This document shows positions 17,401 to 26,028 of a stretch of DNA of 64,000 bases, piece by piece. Within the stretch, counting starts at the first letter, position 1; each line of letters opens with the position of its first letter. Both the position numbers and the translations under genes were made by a program. The notes below the pieces were generated by a model. That model saw only the letters and a list, made by a program, of their open reading frames with translations. It was not told the DNA's origin and ran no database searches. Source of the stretch: Pseudomonas khavaziana (lineage in GTDB: Bacteria > Pseudomonadota > Gammaproteobacteria > Pseudomonadales > Pseudomonadaceae); contig NZ_JAHSTT010000001.1 in assembly GCF_019145205.1 (NCBI RefSeq), positions 310,001-374,000 of the forward strand. The letters are read 5' to 3'.

Positions 17401-19263
17401 GCACCCGGCCAGGCGTTGGCCCTGAGCACTGCCGTTATCGACCGTGAGTTGATACACCCCGGGGCGTTGGCCGTGGCTGAAGCGCGCCTCGCGCCGGGCC
17501 TGGTTGGTATGGCCCAGTACGCGCTCGATCAGCAGCTTGGCGGCGGGGCTTAGGGTGGTGTCGATAAAACGCAGGCGCGCTTGCACGTCCAGGCATTGAC
17601 GGTAAAGGTCGTTGAGCTTGATTTGCGGGCAGCTCAAGCCTGGCCCCAAGGGACTGTGCCAATACGCGGTGATCTGCGCCGGCAAGCGCCTGCGCAGGGT
17701 TTCGGCCAGTTCTTGCAGGGTACCGTTCCAGGCCACTTGCTCGGTCTCGGCCACCCTACTGGGGCTGGGGAACACGGCTTGGGCGAGCGTCGCATCCGCG
17801 GTGTCGTCCTGCATGATGTCCGTGGGCAGGCGTCTCAATAGCGCTTCGCGCAGAGTCTGGGAGAGCTCCAATCGGCGGGTGCCTGCACTGTCGATGCGGT
17901 AGCGGTTGACATATAAGGCGTCCAGGCGGGCGTCGGTGGGCAGTTGGGTGAAGGTTTCCTCAAGCAGAGTCGATAGCGCGCCCTCCAACGCTGGGTGTTT
18001 GTCCTTGTCCAGCAGGTAGCCGATTTGTTCGTTGAGGGAGTCCCAGAGGCGGATCAGGTGCTTTTGCTGCTCACTGTCGGGCGCGGTGTGGGGAGTGACG
18101 ATTTGCGCCACCGGGTCGCGTGCTGCGGGCAGGTGCTCCAGCAGCGCCTGGTTGCCCGACAGCGGCAGCGCCAAGTGGGAGTGCAATCGGGTGGCCAGTG
18201 CCTCGAACGTGGTGTGAGTGGTACCAAAGGTGTGGGCGATATCCGCCTGTTGCTGGTCGCGCTGGGCGTGCAGGCAGTGGCTGAACACCGGCCCGTTGAT
18301 TGGGGTAAAACGCAGGTTTTGCCCGCTTTTCAAGACTTCGCTGGCGCGCTCGCGTTCGCTGCCTGGCACGTTGGCCAACAGCAGGCTTTTGCTCGTGCCA
18401 CTGACCAGGCGCCTGCTCAAAGTGTTTTGCAGGGTAAAAAAGTTCTTGAAGGTTTCACCACCATATTGCGGGGTGTACAGCACTGCCGGCAGCGTCGAGT
18501 GCAATTGTTCGCTGAGGATGAACACCCCGTTAAGCGGCACCGACCACGTGGGTGTCTGTGGGTCATGCAGGGTGAGGCTGACCGCCCGCGGCGGGGTCGC
18601 GGCGCCCGAGGTTTCATGCAGTACCAGGTTCTCGATCAATTGCCGGCCTTCGGTCAACAGCATCAGGTCCGGGTGCTTGGCCTGGCGCGCGCTGAGCAGT
18701 TTCAGGTCTGCTTCAATACGCAGCAAGTCGCGTAGCTGTTGACTTACGGCATCCTGGACACTGAGCCCGCCAGTGAGAGGGTGCAACCCCGACCAGAAAT
18801 CCTGGAGCCTGCGTTGATAAGCCAGCAGGCTGTTCTGGCGCAGGTCATCGACCAGCGCATTCAGGGCCGCTACTTCAAGGGTGGCAAACTCGCCGTCTGT
18901 GCCTGCGCTCAACGCGTCGTGGTAGAAGCCCATGGCCGGGCCGTCGGGCGCGGCTGGCGTCGCCTTGGCGAGCAGGGTGGGTGCGGCGCCGGTGACAACG
19001 GCCGCTTGCACGACCTGGGTCAGGTTGCGCGAACGCGTGATACGCGGCACCTGCGAAGGGCTGTCGTAGGTGTATTCATTCAAGTACAGCGCATCAGGGT
19101 TCAGAGGCTGGTCGGGCGACAGTTCGCCCAGTTCCTGGCGCAAGGCGGCGCTCAGTTGCGTGGCGAACAGGGGCTGGCAATCAAGCAGGCTCTGCAAGCT
19201 GCTGGTGCACAGGCTGAGTTGGCGCAGCAGCTCTTCATGGGTAGGGGGCGGGAGTGCGGACAT
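14437..19263 (-). CDS. Giant DUF6543/dermonecrotic-toxin-like protein 1 with C-terminal SW-YV-DG repeats
   Basis: About 1608 aa from the ATG at 19263 (an upstream in-frame start at 19338 would add 25 residues unlike family starts). No signal peptide. It contains the recurring module seen in other giants here: 'AVLYTPQYGGETFKNF' (about 260), 'VVLFSPVQGLEEF' (about 660) and 'VVMYTPDAPDGQLLREV' (about 1090). A hydrophobic/amphipathic stretch with 'LGRNIPGLIVRHG' follows, matching 'LGRRIPGLTKTIG' in giant 5. The last 190 residues hold three spaced repeats: 'RGIPFNTWSQHVKQSGELT' (about 1427), 'ENSVKLSVWETYVQPDGALT' (about 1487) and 'ENDIHLASWYRYVRFDGSF' (about 1557). I recall this architecture from Pseudomonas proteins labelled 'dermonecrotic toxin domain'. 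Function unproven; probably a secreted effector or toxin. Confidence 0.75.
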   Translation of the reverse strand: MSALPPPTHEELLRQLSLCTSSLQSLLDCQPLFATQLSAALRQELGELSPDQPLNPDALYLNEYTYDSPSQVPRITRSRNLTQVVQAAVVTGAAPTLLAKATPAAPDGPAMGFYHDALSAGTDGEFATLEVAALNALVDDLRQNSLLAYQRRLQDFWSGLHPLTGGLSVQDAVSQQLRDLLRIEADLKLLSARQAKHPDLMLLTEGRQLIENLVLHETSGAATPPRAVSLTLHDPQTPTWSVPLNGVFILSEQLHSTLPAVLYTPQYGGETFKNFFTLQNTLSRRLVSGTSKSLLLANVPGSERERASEVLKSGQNLRFTPINGPVFSHCLHAQRDQQQADIAHTFGTTHTTFEALATRLHSHLALPLSGNQALLEHLPAARDPVAQIVTPHTAPDSEQQKHLIRLWDSLNEQIGYLLDKDKHPALEGALSTLLEETFTQLPTDARLDALYVNRYRIDSAGTRRLELSQTLREALLRRLPTDIMQDDTADATLAQAVFPSPSRVAETEQVAWNGTLQELAETLRRRLPAQITAYWHSPLGPGLSCPQIKLNDLYRQCLDVQARLRFIDTTLSPAAKLLIERVLGHTNQARREARFSHGQRPGVYQLTVDNGSAQGQRLAGCFVVTPSDASLATLPHWPNGHKNLSTQGTGGSTVHGPVVLFSPVQGLEEFATLQTLHDGLTARLDAGEEAGRLLACTLPIAQAQSLDGLWGMHLSKVFRPIEGDFIADAVQSLLDKQLDDIQTLLGQAEHWHEADFKPGCDPGSAEHNGRAELAELLDTAAAFMARNQLLLDEHRPDWEKRLSPTNKARLHSHAQAALEKQQVLAQQWKVVPALSEYAKQQVMVKINALPAMKALAASLKAGCPVPEADPDLTMVIRTERVRISAGSGFGSGHESVGDIERMSLTQLLLRNTKPWEKSLTWSADDKLETTLTNTAGRWLRDGRGKPITLAKDVLEQWLKELNIGPRYIENVLQQHLYPQPMTRQAQALKDTWMAAQQATLSYAALLAELNPDAYSTPLASDNAQKKGAAWVAAVLAAPAAQNRQPVDGQSVIAAALMFNAASDAPEGRGGQTVNGVLLIGTAVEEPVVMYTPDAPDGQLLREVQNEAELARLSQAPAWQTYLKARLPTDARLLNPRFAPHTGDFLAGLYRQHHQHLAYRADEQTLSNEELESQSTFNKVMYGVEFALTALGAFPGAGHYAASTVKWLARVGGLTLQTLRKLGRNIPGLIVRHGFAGRVMVEMANAGAPVAGAARSAGISLRPLPLVLGSSPRGTRSMSQAILPGYQREFQRQSASLAVPGGIPTSASLAEGSAIYRTAGSPSTLLVRGTHASGDEVVLRIQDSFNLYDPDGVVARVLTPSGASTPFRLRRMAGTQRWALDTLERLPGGAPKTSQEVDEALRQWQVYVATTLAQAPGQAPALTPAVFFAERGIPFNTWSQHVKQSGELTARGIERLTFEAKPFNDATFMRWVDAPNKTPQSAQLFRQENSVKLSVWETYVQPDGALTIRGLARQSKILNTRITGKANRRITDQHLKAWYEKARDPANRNRIALERFAIENDIHLASWYRYVRFDGSFKEDAFLVRRLKRLNIPVAEVSEPLPGPSTAPV

Positions 19264-19274
19264 ATTCAGGGTTT

Positions 19275-19344
19275 TCCGTAGTGTGGGTGATTCGTGCGGG
19301 CCGTTGCACAGTTGTCGAAGAAAACGATCGGCCCACACTACGGA
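19275..19344. promoter_or_regulatory. Long inverted repeat between two divergent giant genes
   Basis: TCCGTAGTGTGGG (19275-19287) and CCCACACTACGGA (19332-19344) are perfect 13-bp arms 44 bp apart, inside the 221-bp divergent intergenic space, 12 bp from the start codon of giant 1. It could be a shared operator bound by a dimer pair, or a leader stem in the giant 1 message. Confidence 0.5.
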
Positions 19345-19484
19345 GCGCCATGCCTGGCCGGAGGGTAATTAACTACCTCAGCGGGCCAGTCGCAGCGCGG
19401 CATCGACGGCGGTAATTGTCTACGGCAATGGGGCGCAGGGCAGGGCGTAGGGTTGCGGGTTTGACCGTATGGAGAGCGCTCATC

Positions 19485-22400
19485 ATGACTACCCTCGGCC
19501 CCGTCCCGGCATCGTCACGCCAGGCGGCTATCGAACAAATTCACACCTTGCTGCACCCGCCGCCGTCGTTGCGTACGGTCGCGCAGCAAAGTGCCCAGGC
19601 TGACCTGGACCAACACTTCGGGGCAGCGACCTGGCAAGCCGAGCGGCTCTATATCGGCACACCGGGCGAGAGCAATGGTGCCCTGGCCTATCAGGCCCTG
19701 GTCGATTGTTTACTGCAGCGCCTGGCCGCGGCCAAGCCACTGCTGCTGGTGCCGGGTTATCAGGTGGTTGTGCAGCGCCAGCGCGAGGTGTTCGTGCCCG
19801 GTGGCCCGCCCCTGGCACAGCTGGAAGTCCTGATCAATCGCTGCGCAACGCTGCTACTGGGGGCCTATGCCCAACACCTGCAAGCCTGGTGGCGAGAAGC
19901 CTTGCCGGTGAACATGACGCGTTGGGGCTATGTGTCGGATGACCTGCTGGCGTTGTTGTACGAGTCCCCGCCGCCACCTGGATTCACTGCGCAACGTTTT
20001 GCCAGCGTATTCCCCAGGCACTTGCTGCGCCCCGCTCGGCCCGATCCGCAGTGGAACCTGCACGGTGATGCGGTGCGCGTACAGGCCCTGTACCTGTGCG
20101 GCGAACCAGAGACGAACGATGGGGCGCAGATGCTGCCATTGCTGGTCCTCAGCCATGGGGCGCAGCATGTGCTGTTCAGCCCGGCCAATGGGCTGCACCC
20201 CTTGACGCGCCTGGAGGATGTCGCCAAGTGGCTGGCGGCCTATGCGCCGACGCCTGGCGCGCCGACCCACTGGTTTGCCGCCGATGTCGAGGGCGATCCG
20301 TTCGATGCCTTGGCGGCGAGTTACCTGGCGCAGCAACTGCGTGACATCGACCGCATCGACCGCAGCATTGCCCTGGCACCCGGGCAACATCAGGCGCTGC
20401 TCGATTACATCACCGATGCCCGCCGCTGGTTTGTGCCCCGCCCCAGCGCGTTGCAGCGCAGCCTGCGCAACGTCATGCCACTGTGGCTGACCCAGGCCGG
20501 CGATGCCGACAGCACTGCCTATGCGCGGTTGCTCCAGGCCTGGGTGCTGGCGCGCCAGGACAGTGCCGGCGCGCATTTTCTCGAGGGTATCGGCTCGATC
20601 CAGCAGTTTGCCGACAACGCCCTGCAAGCGTGCTTGAGGCGTGAGTCCAGTGCCCAGGAAGTACGCCCCGGCAATATCCGTCTGACGTTCAATCGCGTAG
20701 TCGCCGCCGCAGTGCCGGTGCAGGGGGGCTTCATCGCAGGGGAGGTTGACCCTGTGACCGTTACCCTCACCGAATTGGCCCTGGAGAACCTGGCCGGATT
20801 CCCCTCCACCCCCTCCTTGATCACCCTCGACAATGCGCAGGCCCCGGTATGGTTGACATACAACCTGCTCAAGAGCTGTGTCGCCCGCGCCAATGTCGGC
20901 CAGGCCTACCCGGATCTGCTCAAACAGAAACTGGTGGATGACCCGCAGGAGACCGCCCGCCGTTTGCAGATGTTCAGGCGCCAACTACGCGTGCAACTGC
21001 CGATGCTGGCGCTGGAATTGAAGATCAAGGGCGAGCACGGCCTGACCCAGCAAGGCTTCAAGCGTGTACATGCCGTGTTGCAAGCCAAGACCGCGGACCG
21101 CCAGGTAGACGGCCAAGCGATGGCGTTGTGGCCGCTGGCATTTAAGGCCACGGCAGATGCTGCCGCGGATGTGATTGCCAACCACTTCATCATCGGACCG
21201 CGACGGCTGCAGACCGGCGTGCACCTGCTATACCGGCCATTGCTGGAACCGATGTTGCTGGAGTTTGCCTCGATAGATGCTTTGTTCGCTGCGATCAAGG
21301 CCCCAGGCCCGTTGCAGGACAGCGTACTGACCTGGATCGCCCCTGGGCGCCGGGCGGTCTACGCCCAAGGCGGGTTTGAAGAACCGCATGTCCGCCGCTT
21401 TCTGGCGGGCGATGAATTCACCCGGTATGAAAAACCCGCGCCAGCGCAGCTCGCCAAACAGATCAGTGCCGAGGGGCCGACCAGCCAGGTGTTCAACGCG
21501 ACCGCCAAGGCCCTGGTGGCCCTGGCCGACCGGCAGTCGGTGTCCAATACCGAGCAACGCTGGGCCAGTTTGAAACAGGCCGGCTGGTTGCTGTTCGGCG
21601 CCGTGCTGCCGTTCGCACGGGGACCATGGATGCTGGGCGGGTGGCTGCTGCAACTGATGGACAGCCTGCAACAGGATGTCCAGGGGCTGGGCAGCGGCGA
21701 TAAGCAGGTGCAGAGCGCGGCGATCATGGATGTATTGATGAACCTGACGCTGATTCTCGCCCATCAGGGCGCCCCTCACGATCCACGACAGCAGGTTGCA
21801 CTGGAACATCCACTGTTCGCCCCCTTGGCGCAACCCGAAGTGATTCCAGGGCAGCCAGTGCCGACGCAGATCCCGACGCCCGCGACCTTCCGCGCCGCCG
21901 CCGGCTGGGCCAATGCCCGCGCGACCTTGACCGATTCCCAGCAGGCGCGGCTGCGCACCCTGAGCCTCAAGGTGTTCGCCGAGCCGTGGCCCGAGTTCCT
22001 GCCCAACGCAGAACAAGGCGGTCGCTGGAGGGGCCTGCTGCGTGATACCACGCACATGCCGGCCCAGTGGCAGGCCCTGGTGCGCGGGCATTTGTACCGG
22101 GTCCAGGCTGAACAAGGCCGCGTGCGGGTGATCAGTGCCGATGGCGCCACCCTCGGTCCCCGGCTCGAAGCACTGGGCGAGGGGCGCTGGGATTTTGATT
22201 TGCGCCTCTATCTGGATGGCGGCAATGCCGATAGCGTGATTCAAGCCGCGCAACAGACGGCGCTGGCTTCACTGCCCACGCTTGAGCGCGAGTACCTTGA
22301 CGCAAGCCAGGCACGCATACGCTCCCAGGCAGCCATGGAAGTCGCAGGGAGGCTGATGCGTCAGGCCACTCACCTCAGTGATGAACAACTGGCCCAGGTC

Positions 22401-24110
22401 CGCGAGCGCTACCGCACGGAAGTCCAGAACAAGGTGCGCCTGTCCCAGCACGAGCTGCAACTGCTGATGCGCCTGCGGGAGATCAAGCCGCGGCCCCACT
22501 ACGAAGAGGATCTTTGCGAAGTGCTGGAATCGCTGATCCTGGCCCTGCAACTTCTGGACGCCCACGCCCGTGAGCACATGCTGCGGATCAATGCGCAGGT
22601 CAGGCCGTTGTTGACGCTGTTGGAGAGCGAGAGTGCGGAGGAGGCGGAGTCCGATATCAACCATCAGGCCCACACCCGACTCCAGGCGCGCATGGGCGAA
22701 TTGGTGGTGGTACAGGAGTCGGCGATTGAGTGGCGTACCCTGGAAATCAACGCCATGCACCAACTGCGCAATGTGCCGCGCCTGGGGCGTGATAAAGCCG
22801 CCGCGCTGGTGGCGCAGTTGCCCGCGCGACCGTCGAATGTAGACCTCAAGACCTTGCAGATGACTTCCCTGTGGGGCCTGAGCATCGACGCCGGCGGCCC
22901 GCCGCTGGAAGATGAGTTCTATCAGGGCTTGAACCAGGTGATGAACCGGGCCCGGTGTGCCAGCCGCTCCCTGGCGGATCTGGAACAACTGGCCGTGACC
23001 CGCGAGGAACGGATCGAATTGCTCAAAAGCTTCAGTCAGGTGTACGCCTTCACTGACGATCGCATTGAGTTCTGGCGCGCCATGACACCGGAGAGCTTTG
23101 ACTTGCCCTACCTGCAAAAACTCCAGGCGCTGCTGCGCGGTCTGCGCCAGCAGGTGGAGGAAGAACTGGCCGGGCTGCTGGCAGCGGATGCGCCAAGCAC
23201 CAGCGCCCCGGTGGCGACCGGCGCACGGCAGAAAAAGATCATTCGTACGCGCAATCGTGATGTGTATGTGGCGCGCTTCAAGGCTCGTGCCCAGGGCGGT
23301 GGTGCCGAGACGGCAGAACTGGTGGACGCCAAGGACAATGTGATCGCCACCTTCACCGAGGCGGCAGACGGTGTCTGGGAACCTGTGGAACCACCGGCCC
23401 GGGGCCCCGCCGCAGATCCGCAATTGGGCGCGTTGATGAACAAGGGTCAGCGCCTGCTGCGAGATGTCGACAAGGCAATTCTCAAGGTACAAGCACTGGC
23501 CGCGACCTGTACCCCATCTTCCCTGCAAGCGTTGCTGGACGAGCAGGCGACCAGCCGACGCTGGGTGGCCGACAGTATCGCCGGCAAACTGCGTGACCTG
23601 GACCTTTCCCGCTTGTCGGTCGTACAGCAAGGCAATGCCAGGACTCGGGAAGGTGAGTTGCGGGCAGCGGCGTTGCGCCTTGAGGCTGCCGGGGTGCAGG
23701 CACGGGTCCGGGCCAGCAAACTCAAACTGGACAGCGTAGAGGACGTGGCCTTTCTGAAACAACTCGACGAGGTGAACATTCTTCGCCAGGGAGCTCGCGT
23801 GCCGCTTCAGGGCAAAGCCCAGGATTTCCTGCAGGTGTACACAGTGGTGGATGCCCATTCCAAACACCCCTTGTGCTATGCCCACTTTCACTATGAACGC
23901 AGTCAGGGGCCGGACGACCACTACACCGCCGCGCACCTCAAGAGCCCCGAGCAGGAGCGCCTGGGGCGCCAGGCCCAGGCCGAGGTCGAGGCCCAAGCTT
24001 TTGCGCGTATCCGTACCGGTCAGGCCGGACGGGTGCGCCAGACTCTGGAGATTGACCGGGCAAGCATTTCGCGGGCGCTGGCCAGGCGCTTGTTTTTCAG
24101 TGTGGATTAG
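19485..24110 (+). CDS. Giant DUF6543/dermonecrotic-toxin-like protein 2
   Basis: 1541 aa from the ATG at 19485, chosen because GGAGAG lies 9 bases upstream; an earlier in-frame ATG at 19416 would add a basic 23-residue leader. It has no signal peptide. It carries 'HVLFSPANGLHPLTRLEDV' (about 227), a version of the module shared with the other giants. One short hydrophobic stretch sits near 705 (LLFGAVLPFARGPWMLGGWL). Long charged helical segments follow between about 960 and 1260. The C-terminal 120 residues ('FLQVYTVVDAHSKHPLCYAH', 'HYTAAHLKSPEQERLGRQAQ') look like a compact conserved domain, with no catalytic motif I can name. It is divergent from giant 1 and probably co-regulated with it. 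Function unknown; presumed effector-type protein. Confidence 0.7.
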   Translation: MTTLGPVPASSRQAAIEQIHTLLHPPPSLRTVAQQSAQADLDQHFGAATWQAERLYIGTPGESNGALAYQALVDCLLQRLAAAKPLLLVPGYQVVVQRQREVFVPGGPPLAQLEVLINRCATLLLGAYAQHLQAWWREALPVNMTRWGYVSDDLLALLYESPPPPGFTAQRFASVFPRHLLRPARPDPQWNLHGDAVRVQALYLCGEPETNDGAQMLPLLVLSHGAQHVLFSPANGLHPLTRLEDVAKWLAAYAPTPGAPTHWFAADVEGDPFDALAASYLAQQLRDIDRIDRSIALAPGQHQALLDYITDARRWFVPRPSALQRSLRNVMPLWLTQAGDADSTAYARLLQAWVLARQDSAGAHFLEGIGSIQQFADNALQACLRRESSAQEVRPGNIRLTFNRVVAAAVPVQGGFIAGEVDPVTVTLTELALENLAGFPSTPSLITLDNAQAPVWLTYNLLKSCVARANVGQAYPDLLKQKLVDDPQETARRLQMFRRQLRVQLPMLALELKIKGEHGLTQQGFKRVHAVLQAKTADRQVDGQAMALWPLAFKATADAAADVIANHFIIGPRRLQTGVHLLYRPLLEPMLLEFASIDALFAAIKAPGPLQDSVLTWIAPGRRAVYAQGGFEEPHVRRFLAGDEFTRYEKPAPAQLAKQISAEGPTSQVFNATAKALVALADRQSVSNTEQRWASLKQAGWLLFGAVLPFARGPWMLGGWLLQLMDSLQQDVQGLGSGDKQVQSAAIMDVLMNLTLILAHQGAPHDPRQQVALEHPLFAPLAQPEVIPGQPVPTQIPTPATFRAAAGWANARATLTDSQQARLRTLSLKVFAEPWPEFLPNAEQGGRWRGLLRDTTHMPAQWQALVRGHLYRVQAEQGRVRVISADGATLGPRLEALGEGRWDFDLRLYLDGGNADSVIQAAQQTALASLPTLEREYLDASQARIRSQAAMEVAGRLMRQATHLSDEQLAQVRERYRTEVQNKVRLSQHELQLLMRLREIKPRPHYEEDLCEVLESLILALQLLDAHAREHMLRINAQVRPLLTLLESESAEEAESDINHQAHTRLQARMGELVVVQESAIEWRTLEINAMHQLRNVPRLGRDKAAALVAQLPARPSNVDLKTLQMTSLWGLSIDAGGPPLEDEFYQGLNQVMNRARCASRSLADLEQLAVTREERIELLKSFSQVYAFTDDRIEFWRAMTPESFDLPYLQKLQALLRGLRQQVEEELAGLLAADAPSTSAPVATGARQKKIIRTRNRDVYVARFKARAQGGGAETAELVDAKDNVIATFTEAADGVWEPVEPPARGPAADPQLGALMNKGQRLLRDVDKAILKVQALAATCTPSSLQALLDEQATSRRWVADSIAGKLRDLDLSRLSVVQQGNARTREGELRAAALRLEAAGVQARVRASKLKLDSVEDVAFLKQLDEVNILRQGARVPLQGKAQDFLQVYTVVDAHSKHPLCYAHFHYERSQGPDDHYTAAHLKSPEQERLGRQAQAEVEAQAFARIRTGQAGRVRQTLEIDRASISRALARRLFFSVD

Positions 24111-24461
24111 CCCTGGCGACTGATGGCAGCTGGCTCGCCAACGGCGCGGACACATGCCCCCGGATGCAGACAAGTTATGTAATAATTCCCGCCGTTTTGC
24201 GCCGTGAAGGCCGATCTAGACGCTTGCAGCTGCCGCCGTCGAAAGCGGTTTTTACGGGGCTTATCGCCAAATTTTGCTGTTTATAGAGTGAAAAGCCCTG
24301 TCGGTAGCTTTTTATACTGCACGCCCGCTGACCTGCCCGGTTCCTACGGCCAGGCGGGTCTGTCCACAAGGCAGGCCCGGTCCCAGCCGGTGTATCAGGC
24401 CATCCGCCGATACGCTTGAGGCTCAGTGGCTAATCCAATAACAAAATGAGGTTGTACCCTT
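24111..24461. other. Intergenic leader region before the amino-acid permease
   Basis: 351 bp without a supportable gene. It is AT-richer than its surroundings up to about 24320. A -10-like TATACT occurs at 24313-24318, and just after it GACCTGCC (24330-24337) can pair with GGCGGGTC (24353-24360), so the permease message may start with a structured leader of about 135 nt. No named riboswitch is recognised. Confidence 0.4.
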
Positions 24462-25883
24462 ATGCCAGTCGGCAACCCACTGCCCCATGGCGAGACCGCT
24501 CAAGGCGGCCCGCTCAAACGTGAACTCGGTGAACGGCATATTCGCCTGATGGCCCTTGGCGCCTGCATCGGTGTCGGCCTGTTCCTCGGCTCGGCCAAGG
24601 CCATCGAAATGGCCGGCCCGGCGATCATGCTCTCCTACATCATTGGCGGCCTGGCGATCCTGGTGATCATGCGCGCCCTCGGCGAAATGGCGGTGCACAA
24701 CCCCGTCGCCGGCTCGTTCAGCCGTTATGCCCAGGACTACCTCGGCCCGTTGGCGGGCTTTCTCACCGGTTGGAACTACTGGTTCCTGTGGCTGGTGACC
24801 TGCGTCGCGGAAATCACCGCCGTCGCCGTGTACATGGGCGTGTGGTTCCCCGATACGCCACGCTGGATCTGGGCCCTGGCGGCACTGATCAGCATGGGCA
24901 CGATCAACCTGATCGCGGTCAAGGCTTTCGGTGAGTTCGAGTTCTGGTTCGCGTTGATCAAGATCGTCACCATCATTGCCATGGTGATCGGCGGCGTCGG
25001 CATCATCGCCTTCGGCTTCGGCAATGACGGCGTGGCACTGGGTATTTCCAACCTTTGGGCCCACGGCGGTTTCCTGCCCAATGGCGTGCAGGGCGTGCTG
25101 ATGTCCCTGCAAATGGTGATGTTCGCCTATCTGGGCGTGGAGATGATCGGCCTCACCGCCGGTGAAGCGAAGAACCCGCAGAAGACCATCCCGAATGCCA
25201 TCGGCTCGGTGTTCTGGCGCATCCTGCTGTTCTATGTGGGCGCTTTGTTCGTGATCCTGTCGATCTACCCGTGGAACGAAATCGGCACCCAGGGCAGCCC
25301 CTTCGTGATGACCTTCGAGCGCCTGGGCATCAAGACCGCCGCCGGCATCATCAACTTCGTGGTGATCACCGCCGCGCTGTCCTCCTGCAACGGTGGCATC
25401 TTCAGCACCGGGCGCATGCTCTACAGCCTGGCGCAGAACGGCCAGGCGCCGGCGACCTTCGGCACCACCTCCAGTAACGGCGTACCGCGCAAGGCCTTGC
25501 TGCTGTCGATCTTTGCCTTGCTGCTGGGGGTACTGCTCAACTACCTGGTGCCGGAAAAAGTCTTTGTCTGGGTGACCTCGATCGCCACCTTCGGCGCGAT
25601 CTGGACCTGGGTGATGATCCTGCTGGCCCAGCTCAAGTTCCGTAAGGGCCTGAGCCCGGCCGAACAGAAAGCCCTGAAATACCGCATGTGGCTTTACCCG
25701 GTCAGTTCCTACCTGGCCCTGGCGTTCCTGGTGCTGGTGGTGGGCCTGATGGCGTACTTCCCGGACACCCGCATTGCGCTGTACGTGGGCCCGGTGTTCC
25801 TGGTGCTGCTGACGGTGTTGTTCTACGTGTTCAGGTTGCAGCCGACCAACGCTGGTGATGGAGCGGCGCTCAAGCAGCCATGA
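24462..25883 (+). CDS. APC-family amino-acid permease (AroP/ProY-like)
   Basis: A 473-aa inner-membrane proton-coupled amino-acid importer with 12 predicted helices. The N-terminal 'LKRELGERHIRLMALGACIG' with 'GLFLGSAKAIEMAGPAIM' is the conserved opening of amino-acid transporters in the AroP/ProY/GabP branch. 'NPVAGSFSRYAQDYLGPLAG', 'GVEMIGLTAGEAKNPQKTIP' (substrate-gating consensus) and 'SSCNGGIFSTGRMLYSLAQN' follow at the expected places. Length and helix count are normal. TGAGG lies 10 bases before the ATG. The substrate could be proline, histidine or another neutral or cationic amino acid; it cannot be fixed from sequence. No catabolic genes adjoin it; it sits between two giant genes. 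Confidence 0.9.
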   Translation: MPVGNPLPHGETAQGGPLKRELGERHIRLMALGACIGVGLFLGSAKAIEMAGPAIMLSYIIGGLAILVIMRALGEMAVHNPVAGSFSRYAQDYLGPLAGFLTGWNYWFLWLVTCVAEITAVAVYMGVWFPDTPRWIWALAALISMGTINLIAVKAFGEFEFWFALIKIVTIIAMVIGGVGIIAFGFGNDGVALGISNLWAHGGFLPNGVQGVLMSLQMVMFAYLGVEMIGLTAGEAKNPQKTIPNAIGSVFWRILLFYVGALFVILSIYPWNEIGTQGSPFVMTFERLGIKTAAGIINFVVITAALSSCNGGIFSTGRMLYSLAQNGQAPATFGTTSSNGVPRKALLLSIFALLLGVLLNYLVPEKVFVWVTSIATFGAIWTWVMILLAQLKFRKGLSPAEQKALKYRMWLYPVSSYLALAFLVLVVGLMAYFPDTRIALYVGPVFLVLLTVLFYVFRLQPTNAGDGAALKQP

Positions 25884-25902
25884 GCCACTGAGCGCGCCTG
25901 TG

Positions 25903-25941
25903 CACGCAAATGTAGCGCCTTAGGGGCGTCACATTTGCGTG
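25903..25941. terminator. Hairpin after the permease gene
   Basis: CACGCAAATGT (25903-25913) and ACATTTGCGTG (25931-25941) are perfect 11-bp arms, and the inner GCGCC/GGCGT bases can extend the stem. It starts 20 bp after the permease stop. There is no T-tract, so it is a probable mRNA 3'-end stem rather than a classical terminator. Confidence 0.6.
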
Positions 25942-26028
25942 TCGGTGCCCCTACCTATCTATTCCTCCCTGCGGTTATTCACTCTTTAGGCTGGCTGTTC
26001 CGACTGCCATTTTTCAAAGAGTGACCCC

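Noticed and set aside
19338..24110. CRISPR array or tandem DNA repeats within the giant genes
   Set aside because: The repeats seen are at protein level and widely spaced; no regular 25-40-bp direct repeats with spacers are present anywhere in the window.
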